A stretch of 64,000 nucleotides of DNA from Lacibacter luteus (GTDB lineage Bacteria; Bacteroidota; Bacteroidia; Chitinophagales; Chitinophagaceae): assembly GCF_004118265.1 (NCBI RefSeq), contig NZ_SDHW01000001.1, forward strand, positions 744,001 through 808,000, in the 5' to 3' direction. The notes under the pieces are model-generated. The model saw only the letters and a program-made list of their open reading frames with translations, searched no databases and had not been told where the DNA came from. The position numbers and the translations under genes were made by a program. The first letter of the stretch is position 1. Every line of letters begins with the position of its first letter. Shown one piece after another: positions 49,626 to 60,100 of the stretch.

Positions 49626-50636
49626 TTAATTCTTCTTCACATACGGCCAACCTTCCGCATCCCACAACAATTCATCAATGCGTAATTTGGAACGGCCTTT
49701 ATCTTCCGCATCATAACCATGATAAATGATGTAATCCTTTCCTTCGAATGTATAAGCAGCATTATGTCCGGCACCAAACCATTTCTTACCATCACCTTCA
49801 ATAATGAGTGAACCACCGTTCAGTTCCATTGGCTTGCCTGTCTTATCGGTATACGGACCGCTTACGGTTTTACTTCGGCCCACTACTACTTTGTAATTAC
49901 TCTTTTCGCCCTGGCAACAATAATCCCAGGAAGCAAAAAGATAATAGTAGCCGTTCTTCTGAAAAATGAATGGCGCTTCAATAGCTCCGTTTCCTGCAGC
50001 TGTATCGGATGAAGCTGCACGTGGCCTTGCTGCAATCGTACGCCATTGCTGCGGCTCTGCAATGCTGATAAGATCGTTGTTGAGCTTTACCAATTTTAAT
50101 CCACCCCAGAACGAACCAAAGCTTAACCATGCTTCCTTCTTTTCATCCAGTACAAGATTGGGATCAATCGCATTCCAGTTATCTCTGCCGGGAACAGAAT
50201 GCAACAACTTGCCTTTATCTTCCCATTTAAAATCGGGTGAAGCGGGATCGAGTGTTTTGTTTACTGCTACGCCAATGCAGCTTGTATTTTTTCCAAATGC
50301 CGATACGGAATAGTAGAGATAATACATACCGTTATGATAACTGATATCGGGAGCCCATGTATGTCCACGATAGCCGGGCACTGCAGCAACAGCCCATTCG
50401 GGAGCAGTTGCAAAAACCGGCTTTTCTCTTTTCCAGTTTTGCAGATCGGTTGAAGAGAAAACAGAAATGCCAAAACCTGTGCAGAACAAATAGAATGTAT
50501 TTCCCTCTTTGATCATTACCGGATCGTGTACCGGTGTTTGAGCAGTAGTAGTAACAGTACCAACAGACGATTGCCGCTGTTGTGCATGCACAACAGCGGC
50601 AATCGTTAAAGCAAGAAGAAACAGACTCTTCTTCAT
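49626..50636 (-). CDS. GH43 endo-1,5-alpha-L-arabinanase or arabinofuranosidase
   Basis: 336 residues with a signal peptide (KKSLFLLALTIAAVVHAQ). GH43 five-bladed propeller: catalytic base D38 (VHDPV), D158 (IDPNLV) and acid E220 (AIEAPFIF) are all present, with GHTWAPDI and SFWGGLKL typical of the arabinanase-like subfamily. It would cut arabinan backbones or side chains in the periplasm or outside. Last gene of the GH51-GH51-GH43 operon, 6 bp after its neighbour. Confidence 0.92.
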   Translation of the reverse strand: MKKSLFLLALTIAAVVHAQQRQSSVGTVTTTAQTPVHDPVMIKEGNTFYLFCTGFGISVFSSTDLQNWKREKPVFATAPEWAVAAVPGYRGHTWAPDISYHNGMYYLYYSVSAFGKNTSCIGVAVNKTLDPASPDFKWEDKGKLLHSVPGRDNWNAIDPNLVLDEKKEAWLSFGSFWGGLKLVKLNNDLISIAEPQQWRTIAARPRAASSDTAAGNGAIEAPFIFQKNGYYYLFASWDYCCQGEKSNYKVVVGRSKTVSGPYTDKTGKPMELNGGSLIIEGDGKKWFGAGHNAAYTFEGKDYIIYHGYDAEDKGRSKLRIDELLWDAEGWPYVKKN

Positions 50637-50642
50637 AAATAA

Positions 50643-52616
50643 TTATTGCAGTTTAATACGCAACACACTAAACGAATAAGGCGCTGCTGTATAATCAAAT
50701 TTCTTTCCGTTGATAGTGATCATGCTTTCAACCGGTGCTACCTGTTGCGGAGCAGCAATAGAATTCAATGCAGTAAGATCGTTCTGTTGCATCAACTGCA
50801 GCTTTGCAGTCTTTGCGATCTTCTTCGCACCTTCTACACTGATGGTTTGTATCTGTTGTTTGTTGGATGCGTTAACAATCTTCACCACAAGCTCATTGGT
50901 TGCTTTATCCAATACTGCCGATGCATACAAACTGTCTTGTCCTGCAACTGCTTCGTTGTTGAATGTAAGCGGAAGCACTTGAGTTCCTTTATTGAGTGAG
51001 AATAATTTCTGCACATAATAATCGGGAGTGCCGTACACATTAAGATTGTTTACCCAGATAAGATCGGGAGCCCACTGCCAGCCGTCAACATGCGCAAACA
51101 AAGGCGCATAAGAAGCCATCTGTACAACTTCTGCATTGCGTTCCAGGCCAGTCATAAATGCCGCAATGCTGATGCCCGCCAACCAGGTGTTGCGTTTATC
51201 GCCATTGGTTCTGTCTACATGCGATGCATATTCACCCGCAAATACTTTTGAACCTGTTCTTGTATAATTATCGTAACGTTTTACATTACTGAAAAACCAT
51301 TCAGGCTTTCGGTAATAATGTTCATCAACAAACTCCACATTCATTTTACGCAGTTCTGTATTCAGCAGATCGTAACGTGCACCATCCGGATCGGTACCGG
51401 AGCTGGTAATTAATTTGAACGTTGGATATTTGGCTTTGATGGCTGTTTGAAAAATTTTCAAACGTTCCAGGTATTGCGGTCCCCAGTTTTCGTTACCAAT
51501 GCCCATCATTTTTAAATTGAAAGGAGCAGGATGTCCCATTTCTGCACGCTTCTTACCCCAGGTACTTGTAACATCGCCGTTTGCAAATTCAATCAAGTCC
51601 AATGCATCCTGTACATACGGATCGAGTTGATCTAACGGAACAAGTTCTGCAGTGTTGAACTGACAAGCCATACCACAGTTAAGAATGGGCAATGCTTCTG
51701 CACCAATATCTTCACACAGCTGAAAGTATTCAAAGAAACCTAAACCAAAGGTTTGAAAATAATCAGGCGCTGCACGATGTGGAAATTCTACGTTCCAACG
51801 ATTCATGATGAGCTGACGTTCCTCAATTGGCCCGATTGTTTTTTTCCATTGATAACGGTTTGCCAGATCAATACCTTCTACAATACAACCGCCGGGAAAA
51901 CGTACAAAGCCTGGCTTCATATCAGCAAGCATCTGTATCATATCAGCCCGCATACCACCGGGACGTTTCTTCCAGGTATCTTCCGGAAACAAAGAAATCA
52001 TATCGAGATCAACTGTACCTGTTCCTTCAAACCAAAAACGGCACTGCCCTTTTTGTGCGGTATCTTTCGATTGAAAACTTTGTGCGGCTTTACTCCAGGA
52101 GCTACCTGTTGCAGCAAGGTTTACAACGCTGTTACCGATCACTTCATTTTTTGCATTGAGTAATTCAACATGCAGTTTAAGATTGTTTGCAGTTGTACGA
52201 TACATTACTGAAAAATCGTAACGCAGATCTTTTTTTAAACCCATTCCACGAAAACCTTCATTGGTTAAATTCAAGGAAGTTTGTGAAGCATTGTTTAGCT
52301 GCACACGCAAAAAACGTGGATTCGCAGCATTGTTGCCCTGCCTGTTCTGCACCGTAACAGCACCTTCTGTATACGGACGCTGTTCTACTTTCCATCCCAT
52401 CAATGGCCGTGCAAATTCAAACGAACGGTTCTTGATGAGCTCGGCATAAATACCACCATCGGCACCAAGATTAATATCTTCAAAAAAAACACCCCACATG
52501 GTTGACTGTACTTCTGCAACGGGTGTATTGGCTTTTACAACAAATGTTTTTTTGTCCTGCGCAGTTGCAGTTAACAAAGCAGCAGCAGCAACTATCGATA
52601 AAAAAGAACGTTTCAT
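50643..52616 (-). CDS. GH51 alpha-L-arabinofuranosidase, long form
   Basis: 657 residues with a signal peptide (SFLSIVAAAALLTATAQ). Residues about 75-215 form a CBM-like beta-sandwich inserted before the barrel, as in the long GH51 clade. GH51 residues are visible: acid/base E376 (MGIGNENWGP) and nucleophile E462 (VFAGEYASH), and FVRFPGGCIVEGID. It removes terminal L-arabinofuranose from arabinoxylan or arabinan. Export and operon context with a second GH51 and a GH43 support arabinose release for the ara operon. Confidence 0.94.
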   Translation of the reverse strand: MKRSFLSIVAAAALLTATAQDKKTFVVKANTPVAEVQSTMWGVFFEDINLGADGGIYAELIKNRSFEFARPLMGWKVEQRPYTEGAVTVQNRQGNNAANPRFLRVQLNNASQTSLNLTNEGFRGMGLKKDLRYDFSVMYRTTANNLKLHVELLNAKNEVIGNSVVNLAATGSSWSKAAQSFQSKDTAQKGQCRFWFEGTGTVDLDMISLFPEDTWKKRPGGMRADMIQMLADMKPGFVRFPGGCIVEGIDLANRYQWKKTIGPIEERQLIMNRWNVEFPHRAAPDYFQTFGLGFFEYFQLCEDIGAEALPILNCGMACQFNTAELVPLDQLDPYVQDALDLIEFANGDVTSTWGKKRAEMGHPAPFNLKMMGIGNENWGPQYLERLKIFQTAIKAKYPTFKLITSSGTDPDGARYDLLNTELRKMNVEFVDEHYYRKPEWFFSNVKRYDNYTRTGSKVFAGEYASHVDRTNGDKRNTWLAGISIAAFMTGLERNAEVVQMASYAPLFAHVDGWQWAPDLIWVNNLNVYGTPDYYVQKLFSLNKGTQVLPLTFNNEAVAGQDSLYASAVLDKATNELVVKIVNASNKQQIQTISVEGAKKIAKTAKLQLMQQNDLTALNSIAAPQQVAPVESMITINGKKFDYTAAPYSFSVLRIKLQ

Positions 52617-52645
52617 ATTTATAGTAAGCTTGTTTTCGTTACTGA

Positions 52646-54202
52646 TTATTTTACGGCAAGTACCACTACACTGCAGGGAGGCAATGTTACTTCCAGTGTT
52701 GAACCGTTTAATCTGGCTCCTTTAAATTCTACCGGTTGAATTTTATTCGGCTCATCAAATGAATTGTAATCCTGTACTTTTTTAGAAGTAAGTACACGGC
52801 CCGATACTGTTTTAAATGTACCGCCACGCAAATCAATTGTAATCGATTGAGGTTTGTTCGCATCAATGTTCACCAATGAAATGTTGGTTACACCTGCTGC
52901 ATTCTTTGAAGCCGAACCTGAAACGGCAGGCAGCCTGTCGTTACCCAACGTGTAATTTGTTGTTGTTAGTTGTAATGGTAACATGGTAGCATCCTGATGT
53001 ACATTGTACATTTCCATTACATGATAGGTAGGCGTAAGAATCATTTTTTCTTTATTGGTAAGCACCACCGATTGCAACACATTTACCGCCTGTGCAAGAT
53101 TCGCCATGCGTACACGATCGGCATGATTGTTAAAGATGTTAAGCGTAACACCTGCGATCATTGCATCACGAACAGTGTTTTGTTGATAAAGAAATCCGGG
53201 ATTGGTACCTGGCTCTACATCATACCATCCACCCCACTCATCAACAACCAATGCAACACGTTTTGCAGGATCGTATTTATCCATAATGGTGCTGTGGCGT
53301 GTAACCAGCTCTTCCATATGCAAAGCAGAACGCATGGTAGCGAAATACTGTTGCTCGGTAAAATCTCTTGCCGGCCCTTTTTGTTCCCAACGGATAACCG
53401 AGTAGTGATGCAACGCAATGCCTTCCATTAATGATGAAGGAATTTCACGCATCAACACTTCTGTCCAGTTATAATCGCCACCGTTTGCACCAGATGCAAC
53501 ACGAAACATTTTAACACCGTTACTTGAACCTGCTGCATACGTTGAATACTGACGGAACAGATTGGCATAAAACTCCGGCTTCATGTTACCACCGCAACCC
53601 CACGCTTCGTTACCAATACCCCAGATGCTTACATTCCACGGATCTTTACGTCCGTTCTGCACACGCCATGTACTCATGGGGCTCGATGTTCCCGGATTAT
53701 TTACATATTGCACCCAATCAATCAACTCCTGTACAGTACCACTGCCCACATTACCGGCGAGATAAGGTTGTGCACCCATCAGTTCGCACATATTTAAAAA
53801 GTCGTGTGTACCAAAGCTGTTATCTTCTGTTACACCGCCCCACCAAACATTTACCAACGACGGACGTTTATCCTTCGGACCTACACCATCTTTCCAATGA
53901 TACGTATCGGCAAAACAACCACCGGGCCAACGCAGGTTCGGCACTTTTAATTTTTTTAATGCCGCAATAATATCATTGCGTACACCAGCTGTATTGGGAA
54001 TTACTTTGTTGGTATCGCCCACATAAAAACCATTGTAAATACAATTACCCAAATGTTCGGCAAAATGACCGTAAATGTTTTTGTTGATAACATGTTTACC
54101 GGCATCGGCATTAAGAATGGCTTTGTTCTCTTGTGCTACGATGGGTTGTGCAGCAACAACAGCTGCAAGCAATAAAGCGGAAAAACTTTTTTTCAGTAAC
54201 AT
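52646..54202 (-). CDS. GH51 alpha-L-arabinofuranosidase, short form
   Basis: 518 residues with a signal peptide (LKKSFSALLLAAVVAAQPIVAQ). AbfA-type GH51: KNIYGHFAEHLGNCIYNGF, LRWPGGCFADTYHW, acid/base E199 (WGIGNEAWGCGG) and nucleophile E322 (LVVDEWGGWYDVEPG). The usual AbfA proteins are cytoplasmic, so an export signal is a useful local detail. First gene of its operon, with a leader of about 200 bases that contains the putative AraR operator. It belongs to a different GH51 clade from the downstream paralogue. Confidence 0.94.
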   Translation of the reverse strand: MLLKKSFSALLLAAVVAAQPIVAQENKAILNADAGKHVINKNIYGHFAEHLGNCIYNGFYVGDTNKVIPNTAGVRNDIIAALKKLKVPNLRWPGGCFADTYHWKDGVGPKDKRPSLVNVWWGGVTEDNSFGTHDFLNMCELMGAQPYLAGNVGSGTVQELIDWVQYVNNPGTSSPMSTWRVQNGRKDPWNVSIWGIGNEAWGCGGNMKPEFYANLFRQYSTYAAGSSNGVKMFRVASGANGGDYNWTEVLMREIPSSLMEGIALHHYSVIRWEQKGPARDFTEQQYFATMRSALHMEELVTRHSTIMDKYDPAKRVALVVDEWGGWYDVEPGTNPGFLYQQNTVRDAMIAGVTLNIFNNHADRVRMANLAQAVNVLQSVVLTNKEKMILTPTYHVMEMYNVHQDATMLPLQLTTTNYTLGNDRLPAVSGSASKNAAGVTNISLVNIDANKPQSITIDLRGGTFKTVSGRVLTSKKVQDYNSFDEPNKIQPVEFKGARLNGSTLEVTLPPCSVVVLAVK

Positions 54203-54401
54203 GGTTTGTTGTTATGGTTACAATTAAATGAATGTGTACACAACATAGCATTGCATACAGCAAAAGCATTTCCCTTATGAATAACAGATGAGCATGCGGC
54301 CGGTTGATGCTCAGCAAAGCATACGGCCAGAGAAGAATAACTAAAATCAAACGGCATCATCAGCAATCGGTTCAGGAAGTTCAGCAGGACTAAATTACAG
54401 G

Positions 54402-54426
54402 AATAATTGTAATTTTTACAATTATT
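54402..54426. promoter_or_regulatory. putative AraR operator, copy 2 (perfect palindrome)
   Basis: AATAATTGTAA (54402-54412), TTT, TTACAATTATT (54416-54426) is a perfect 25-bp palindrome. It resembles the site at 30832-30856 in the araR promoter, and it overlaps the proposed -33 region. Confidence 0.6.
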
Positions 54427-54449
54427 AATTTTCTGCTCAATTTTTAACA

Positions 54450-54485
54450 AAAAAGCGACAGCCTGTTAGCAGACTGTCGCTTTTT
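54450..54485. terminator. bidirectional rho-independent terminator
   Basis: AAAAAGCGACAG (54450-54461) pairs with CTGTCGCTTTTT (54474-54485). It ends the minus-strand GH2-GH29-phosphoesterase operon. Confidence 0.9.
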
Positions 54486-54505
54486 TTAAAAGAACGCTTG
54501 TTCTT

Positions 54506-55591
54506 TTATTTTGCAAACACGGAAGAAACCGGTTCTGCAACCGGATGTATTGCTTTGTATGTATAACCTAATAAACGGGCAATGGTTTGTGCAAACTGTT
54601 GCTGATAAAACTGCTGTTCGCTTTTTACTTCTCCCTTTGCTGCAACACCCGGCGCCATTACCGCAAACCATATTTCAGATGCACCTTTAATAGAATTACC
54701 ATGACTGGTCCATTCTGCTTTTACCACATCGCCCCTGCCATGATCGGTTGTAATAAACAATGCTGTTTTGTTTTTGTATTGCGGATCGTTTTGTACATAA
54801 TTCCATAATTGTTGCAGCCATGCATCAACCTGGTGTGCAGCATCCAGGTAAAAACGGTATTGTCCTGCATGTGCCCACTCATCTGTTTCTCCGTAAGCAA
54901 TGTACAGTACGTTTGGTTTCTTTGCTTTTAAATGTGAAAGTGCAGCGTAATGCGTAAACACATCCAAACATTCATCTTCATGCCATGGCTTGTATGAATC
55001 TGTAAGCATTCTGTTCACCAACTTTTGCTCTGAAGAAAGCGAAGCAACATTAGCAGTATCGTATGCTGATACAACAGGAATACCACTTCGCTTTTCATTT
55101 AAGATACGATCGAAAGCTTCCCATGCACCAAAGGCTGCTACCTTACCTTTTAACTTTGGTTGTTGATTGAAATATTCCAGCACTGTTACATGCGGGTTGG
55201 GTTTGTAATCATTGGAGTTGATCATTGTATCGGCATAACCCGTCATAATCTCGCTGTAACCGGGATAACTGAACCAATACGGATTGGCATTGTTTACATA
55301 ACTTTTATAATTGCGGTTGCCATACAGTTGCCCTTTTGCAGCAAATGCCCTCCACATAAACGGCATCAGTTTGCTGCGGCGCTCTTCTGCAGTTGCAGCC
55401 CAGTAATGTTTGAAGATATAAGCACTGTCGCCCCGGTGAAACTTTTTGTTATTGGCAACGGCCGAATCCATACCGCCATATACTTCCTGCCAACGCAGAC
55501 CATCGGTAGTAACAATAATAATGTTCTCAATTTTTTGTGCTGTTGAACTGAGTGCAGCAATAAAAAGAGCAATCGTAAAAACTATACGCAT
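54506..55591 (-). CDS. secreted alkaline phosphatase-superfamily phosphoesterase
   Basis: 361 residues, signal peptide RIVFTIALFIAALSSTAQ. The alkaline phosphatase/sulfatase fold is shown by ENIIIVTTDGLRWQEVYGGMD (metal and nucleophile Thr region near the N-terminus), LYIAYGETDEWAHAGQYRFY and ALFITTDHGRGD (second metal site DH), then HGNSIKGASEIWFAVMAPGV. It is probably a phosphodiesterase or nucleotide pyrophosphatase; sulfatase is less likely because the C-x-P-x-R motif is missing. Substrate unknown. 15 bp after the GH29 stop. Confidence 0.85.
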   Translation of the reverse strand: MRIVFTIALFIAALSSTAQKIENIIIVTTDGLRWQEVYGGMDSAVANNKKFHRGDSAYIFKHYWAATAEERRSKLMPFMWRAFAAKGQLYGNRNYKSYVNNANPYWFSYPGYSEIMTGYADTMINSNDYKPNPHVTVLEYFNQQPKLKGKVAAFGAWEAFDRILNEKRSGIPVVSAYDTANVASLSSEQKLVNRMLTDSYKPWHEDECLDVFTHYAALSHLKAKKPNVLYIAYGETDEWAHAGQYRFYLDAAHQVDAWLQQLWNYVQNDPQYKNKTALFITTDHGRGDVVKAEWTSHGNSIKGASEIWFAVMAPGVAAKGEVKSEQQFYQQQFAQTIARLLGYTYKAIHPVAEPVSSVFAK

Positions 55592-55606
55592 AAAGTGATA
55601 ATTGAT

Positions 55607-57127
55607 TTATTCTGCCAGTTTGTACAAACCAAATGAAGAAAGTGTTGGGTTTAACCTTGACGAAAGTATACGAAGCCTTATTTCTTTGGCAGTTACTGCA
55701 TTAAATTTCAGTAAGCGCTTATAACCGATGGTGCTGCCTTCAGCAATCTGCTTCCATTCATTTCCATCCTTGTATTCAAACACAAACTTTTCTACCCGCT
55801 GACCAATACTGATGTTTTCCTGCAGACTCAATACATCAAATGTTTTTGCTGATGGAAATGAAAAGCTGATGGTAGTAGCAGTATCTTTTCCTTTCGTCGT
55901 AAAGTAAGTTGTGTACGATTGATCGAGCACTGCATTTGTATTGATACCGTTGCTGCATTTTACTGTTGCACCTTTTGCTAGATTGTTTGCAAATGTGTTC
56001 TTAAGCAGCACAGAAAAGCCTTCCAGGCTCTTTACATCACTTGCAGAAAGCAATCCATCTCTGCTTGGCGGAATATTCAACAGCAACACACTGTTATATC
56101 CTACCGAACTGAAATAAATATCAAGCAGACGTTGCGGCGATTTTACTTTATCATCTTCTTTTGCATGATAGAACCAACCCGGCCTGATCGATACATCTGT
56201 TTCTGCCGGATACCAGATCAATCCTTTTGCATCTTTTATTTTTTCCCTGCTACCAAGGTCTTTCTGCATCTTATCTCCTTTCGGAGCAAAAGCCACATCT
56301 TTCTGCGAACCATCGGCAATCTTCTCCATCATGTTTTCATCGGCAGGTATTACACTCCACTCCTGTTCACGACCCATACCTGTTTCGGTACCTACCCAAC
56401 GTACATCGGGCCCCATGATGGCAATGGTTGCTGTTGGCTGCAATTTGCGTATTACTCCATACCAACGATTGAAATCATACACTTGCTTTTTTCCATTCGG
56501 TCCTTCGCCGTTTGCACCATCAAACCACACTTCATCAACTCGGCCATATTGTGTAAGCAGTTCCGTTAACTGGTTTACAAAAAAATCGTTGTAGGCATCT
56601 GTACCATACATCGGCGCATTCATATCCCACGGCGATAAATACACACCAAATCCTACTCCATATTTTTTGCAGGCGGCAGCTACTTCTTTCACCACATCAC
56701 CTTTGCCGTTTTTCCATGGACTGTTCTTCACCGAATGTTCAGTGTACTTACTCGGCCATAAACAAAAACCATCGTGATGTTTAGCCGTAATGATCACCTG
56801 TTTAAAACCTGCTGCCTTTACCGTTTTGATCCATTGTTCTGCATAAAACAAAACAGGATTAAAAATGGAGGGACTTTCCTTGCCTGTTCCCCATTCTCTA
56901 TCGGTATACGTATTCACACCAAAGTGAAAGAAAGCCGTTAACTCCAGTTGTTGCCAACGCAATTGTCTTGCACTTGGCGTAACAGTTGCAGCTTTGCGAA
57001 CAATCTCCTGTTCAGTATCACCGGGTTTGATCACTACATAATTCTTATTGGTTGCTTGTGCAGCACAGACCTGTGCCACAATCAATGCCACAACAGAAAA
57101 CGAATACTTTAACAAATGATGCATCAT
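55607..57127 (-). CDS. GH29 alpha-L-fucosidase
   Basis: 506 residues; ATG codons at 57127 and 57124 are both possible. Signal peptide YSFSVVALIVAQVCAAQA. GH29 barrel: LELTAFFHFGVNTYTDREWG, VIITAKHHDGFCLWPSKYTE and the nucleophile D203 in VDEVWFDGANGEGP. The C-terminal 130 residues resemble an F5/8-type carbohydrate-binding module (SFPSAKTFDVLSLQENI). The D-G-A-N-G-E-G form is the one seen in GH29-B type enzymes, preferring branched Fuc-alpha-1,3/4 linkages; that refinement is tentative. Confidence 0.92.
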   Translation of the reverse strand: MMHHLLKYSFSVVALIVAQVCAAQATNKNYVVIKPGDTEQEIVRKAATVTPSARQLRWQQLELTAFFHFGVNTYTDREWGTGKESPSIFNPVLFYAEQWIKTVKAAGFKQVIITAKHHDGFCLWPSKYTEHSVKNSPWKNGKGDVVKEVAAACKKYGVGFGVYLSPWDMNAPMYGTDAYNDFFVNQLTELLTQYGRVDEVWFDGANGEGPNGKKQVYDFNRWYGVIRKLQPTATIAIMGPDVRWVGTETGMGREQEWSVIPADENMMEKIADGSQKDVAFAPKGDKMQKDLGSREKIKDAKGLIWYPAETDVSIRPGWFYHAKEDDKVKSPQRLLDIYFSSVGYNSVLLLNIPPSRDGLLSASDVKSLEGFSVLLKNTFANNLAKGATVKCSNGINTNAVLDQSYTTYFTTKGKDTATTISFSFPSAKTFDVLSLQENISIGQRVEKFVFEYKDGNEWKQIAEGSTIGYKRLLKFNAVTAKEIRLRILSSRLNPTLSSFGLYKLAE

Positions 57128-57133
57128 AATTAT

Positions 57134-60100
57134 TTATTTAACCGGAACGATCCAGTAAGTGTAACGATGATCAGCAAACGGAATACGGTATTGCTGCATT
57201 GGCATTGAGCCCCAACTATCGATACCCTGCAAACCGCTTTGTTGCAGATCTACATGCATGTAAATTTTATCTTTCGCTACCAGTTCGCCTGAGTGATATT
57301 GTTTCTTCTCAGTCTCCGGATCAAGATCATCGAGCGTGTAAGGTAACGCAGAAAAATTCAGCAGACTATCTGCATACACAAACTCAATTCCTTTGCCTGC
57401 TTTGTTTGTCATCTTAACCCAACGCACATCGGCTTTGTTACCACTCTCCTGCGGACGGGCATAAGAGAAATATTGATTGCTCACTGTTTGTTTGTACAAA
57501 CCGACAAGTGATGCCGATTTGCGATCCCAATAGTTTTCCCATGGGCCACGACCATAAAAACTGATCTGATCAAATTCTTTCTTCAACTGCAGATCAGTAC
57601 CAACACGCAACAGCAACGGATATTTTCCTTTCACTGCATCAATACTGCTGCTTACTTTTATTTTACCATCGGCATAAACTGTAAACTGCTGTTCACTTAC
57701 CGCATCGCCATTCACAACTTCTTTTTTAAAGAGAATTGTGTACGAGCCATCCGTTTGTTTTGTAACAGTTGCTGCAATCAATTTGCCTTGTTCGTATGCA
57801 TTGCGCCACATACGCAGGTTGCGGTTGAAGCCTGCACCAATATCATTATCGGTTGGTGCACGCCAGTACGATGGTTGCGGGCCTTGCTCAACAACAGTTG
57901 TTCCGTTTACAATGTATGCACCCATTGTACCATTCTTCAGATCGAAGTTTACTGCAAAACCTTTACCACTGATGTTACAGGTAGTTTCGGTTTGATTCAC
58001 CTGCAGATTTCCTTTGCCAGTGATCATATCCTGTATAACCGTTCCGGGATTCAAAGCAAACTGTTCGTAAGCGATCTCGTAACCTTTCTCTAAAAACGGT
58101 TCTGCTTCTTTCAATGTATAATGCACATTGATGAAATATTCTTTTGCTTCTTTTTGTTTTGATTTGATGGGCAACGTAACTGTTGTTGATTGCTGCGCTG
58201 CAATTGTTAATTGATTGATGATTCCTTTTTCAATTTGCTTCCCATCTTCCATCAGCTCCCAACTCAATTGTACATTATCCAGGTTGCGGAAGAAATAAGA
58301 GTTGCGTATTGTCAGTTCATTTTTGTTCAGTGATGATTTGATGAACTGATGCACTTTCTTTATTTCAACAGCCATGGGTGTTAAACCACGATAAGCCGTT
58401 ACCACACCCTTTACACAAAAGTTATTATCGGTGAAATGTTGCGGCACAGGTCCTTCTAAGGGGAAATCACCGCCGTAAGCCATGATGCGTTTACCATTCT
58501 TCACGGTATCAATCGACTGATCGATCCACTCCCAGATAAAACCACCCTGCAGATTAGGATTGTTTTCTATCGCATCCCAATACTCTTTAAAGTTACCGAG
58601 ACTGTTCCCCATGATGTGTGCATACTCACTCATAATCATGAGACGTGAAGGATTGCGTGATGCATAACGCTTTAACCAATTGGGATCAGGATATTGCGGA
58701 ACGATCATATCTGTGTTATAATCGTTCTCTGCACGTTCGTACTGCACGGGGCGAATATCATTTTGCTTTAACCAATCATAAGCTTCATAAAAATTAACAC
58801 CATTACCTGCTTCGTTACCCAGCGACCATGTAACAACGGATGTATGATTTTTATCACGTTCGTACATGCGATAGATACGTTCGAGATGCGGCATGCGCCA
58901 TTGTTTATCGTTGCCCAATGTGTAAGCAAGATCATAATAACGTCCGTGTGACTCAATGTTGGCTTCATCCACCACATACAAACCAAACTCATCACACAAT
59001 TCCATCCAGTATGGATCGGGCGGATAATGCGAATGACGAACAGCATTTACATTCAGTTTCTTCATCATCTCCATATCCTTGTGCATGTCTTCTTTCGTCA
59101 ACGTATGACCTTGCGTTGCATTATGCTCATGACGGTTTACGCCTTTCATGAAAACACGTTTGCCATTCACCAAAAAATTATTGTTGATGATCTCGATTGA
59201 ACGGAAGCCCACACGTTGCGGAATTACTTCCACCACATTGCCCTGTTTATCTTTTAACGTAATGTATAAAGTGTAGAGATAAGGAAGCTCTGCCGACCAT
59301 TGTTTTACATTGCTGATCTTTTCTTCGAACGAAACAGTGCTTTTGTAATTACCCAACACTGTTTGTACTCCTGCAGTTGATCTTTTTATGATACTGTTAC
59401 CAACCGCATCCACCAATTCAATATCAACAGCAAATGTATCGGGCTTGCTGTGGTTGGTGCGTTGATCGATACGATAGTTGTTGATCTCTGCTTTAATGTT
59501 GAGCAAGCCATTGGTATAATTATCCGTCAATGTGCTCATCACTTTAAAATCACGCACATCGAGCTTTGGTGTTGAGTAGAGATACACATCACGTTCAATA
59601 CCGGAAATGCGCCACATATCCTGGCATTCGAGATAACTGCCATCGCTCCAGCGATACACCTGTAATGCAACAAGATTCTCTCCCGCCTTTACATACTTCG
59701 TTATATCAAACTCAGCAGCAAGTTTACTGTCTTCACTATAGCCAACCTTTACACCATTCACCCAAATAAAAAATGCAGATTTCACAGCACCCAAATGAAT
59801 GAACACCTGTCTGCCATTCCAATTTTCAGGGATGTTTATTTTTTTACGATACGAACCAACAGGATTGTTATCAACAGGAATATCAAACGGCGGTGTCATA
59901 CGTGCACCTGTTCTTGTACTTCCTGCAAATTCATAAGGCTGGTTTACATAAATGGGTAAACCATAACCATTCACTTCCCAGTTGGCAGGCACTTTAAAAT
60001 TGCTCCAAGCTGCATCGTTAAAATCTGTTTTATAAAAATCAAGCGGACGTTTGCGTGGATCCTGCACCCAATTGAATTTCCAGTTACCATTGAGCGAAAG

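Larger units (their letters stand above)
54203..54505 (-). promoter_or_regulatory. leader and promoter region of the GH51 operon
   Basis: 303 bases. On the minus strand a possible -33 TTG (within the palindrome) and -7 TAATTTAG (about 54400-54393) lie 21 bases apart, placing the start of transcription about 180 bases before the ATG. The long leader contains no clear open frame. The terminator of the GH2-GH29 operon lies at the far end. Confidence 0.45.

Noticed and set aside
54231-54242. TGTGTACACA palindrome as an additional operator of the GH51 operon
   Set aside because: Short, close to the start codon, and no second copy at another arabinose promoter was found.
56132-56569. 145-codon plus-strand frame
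   Set aside because: Antisense to the GH29 gene; no domain or signal.
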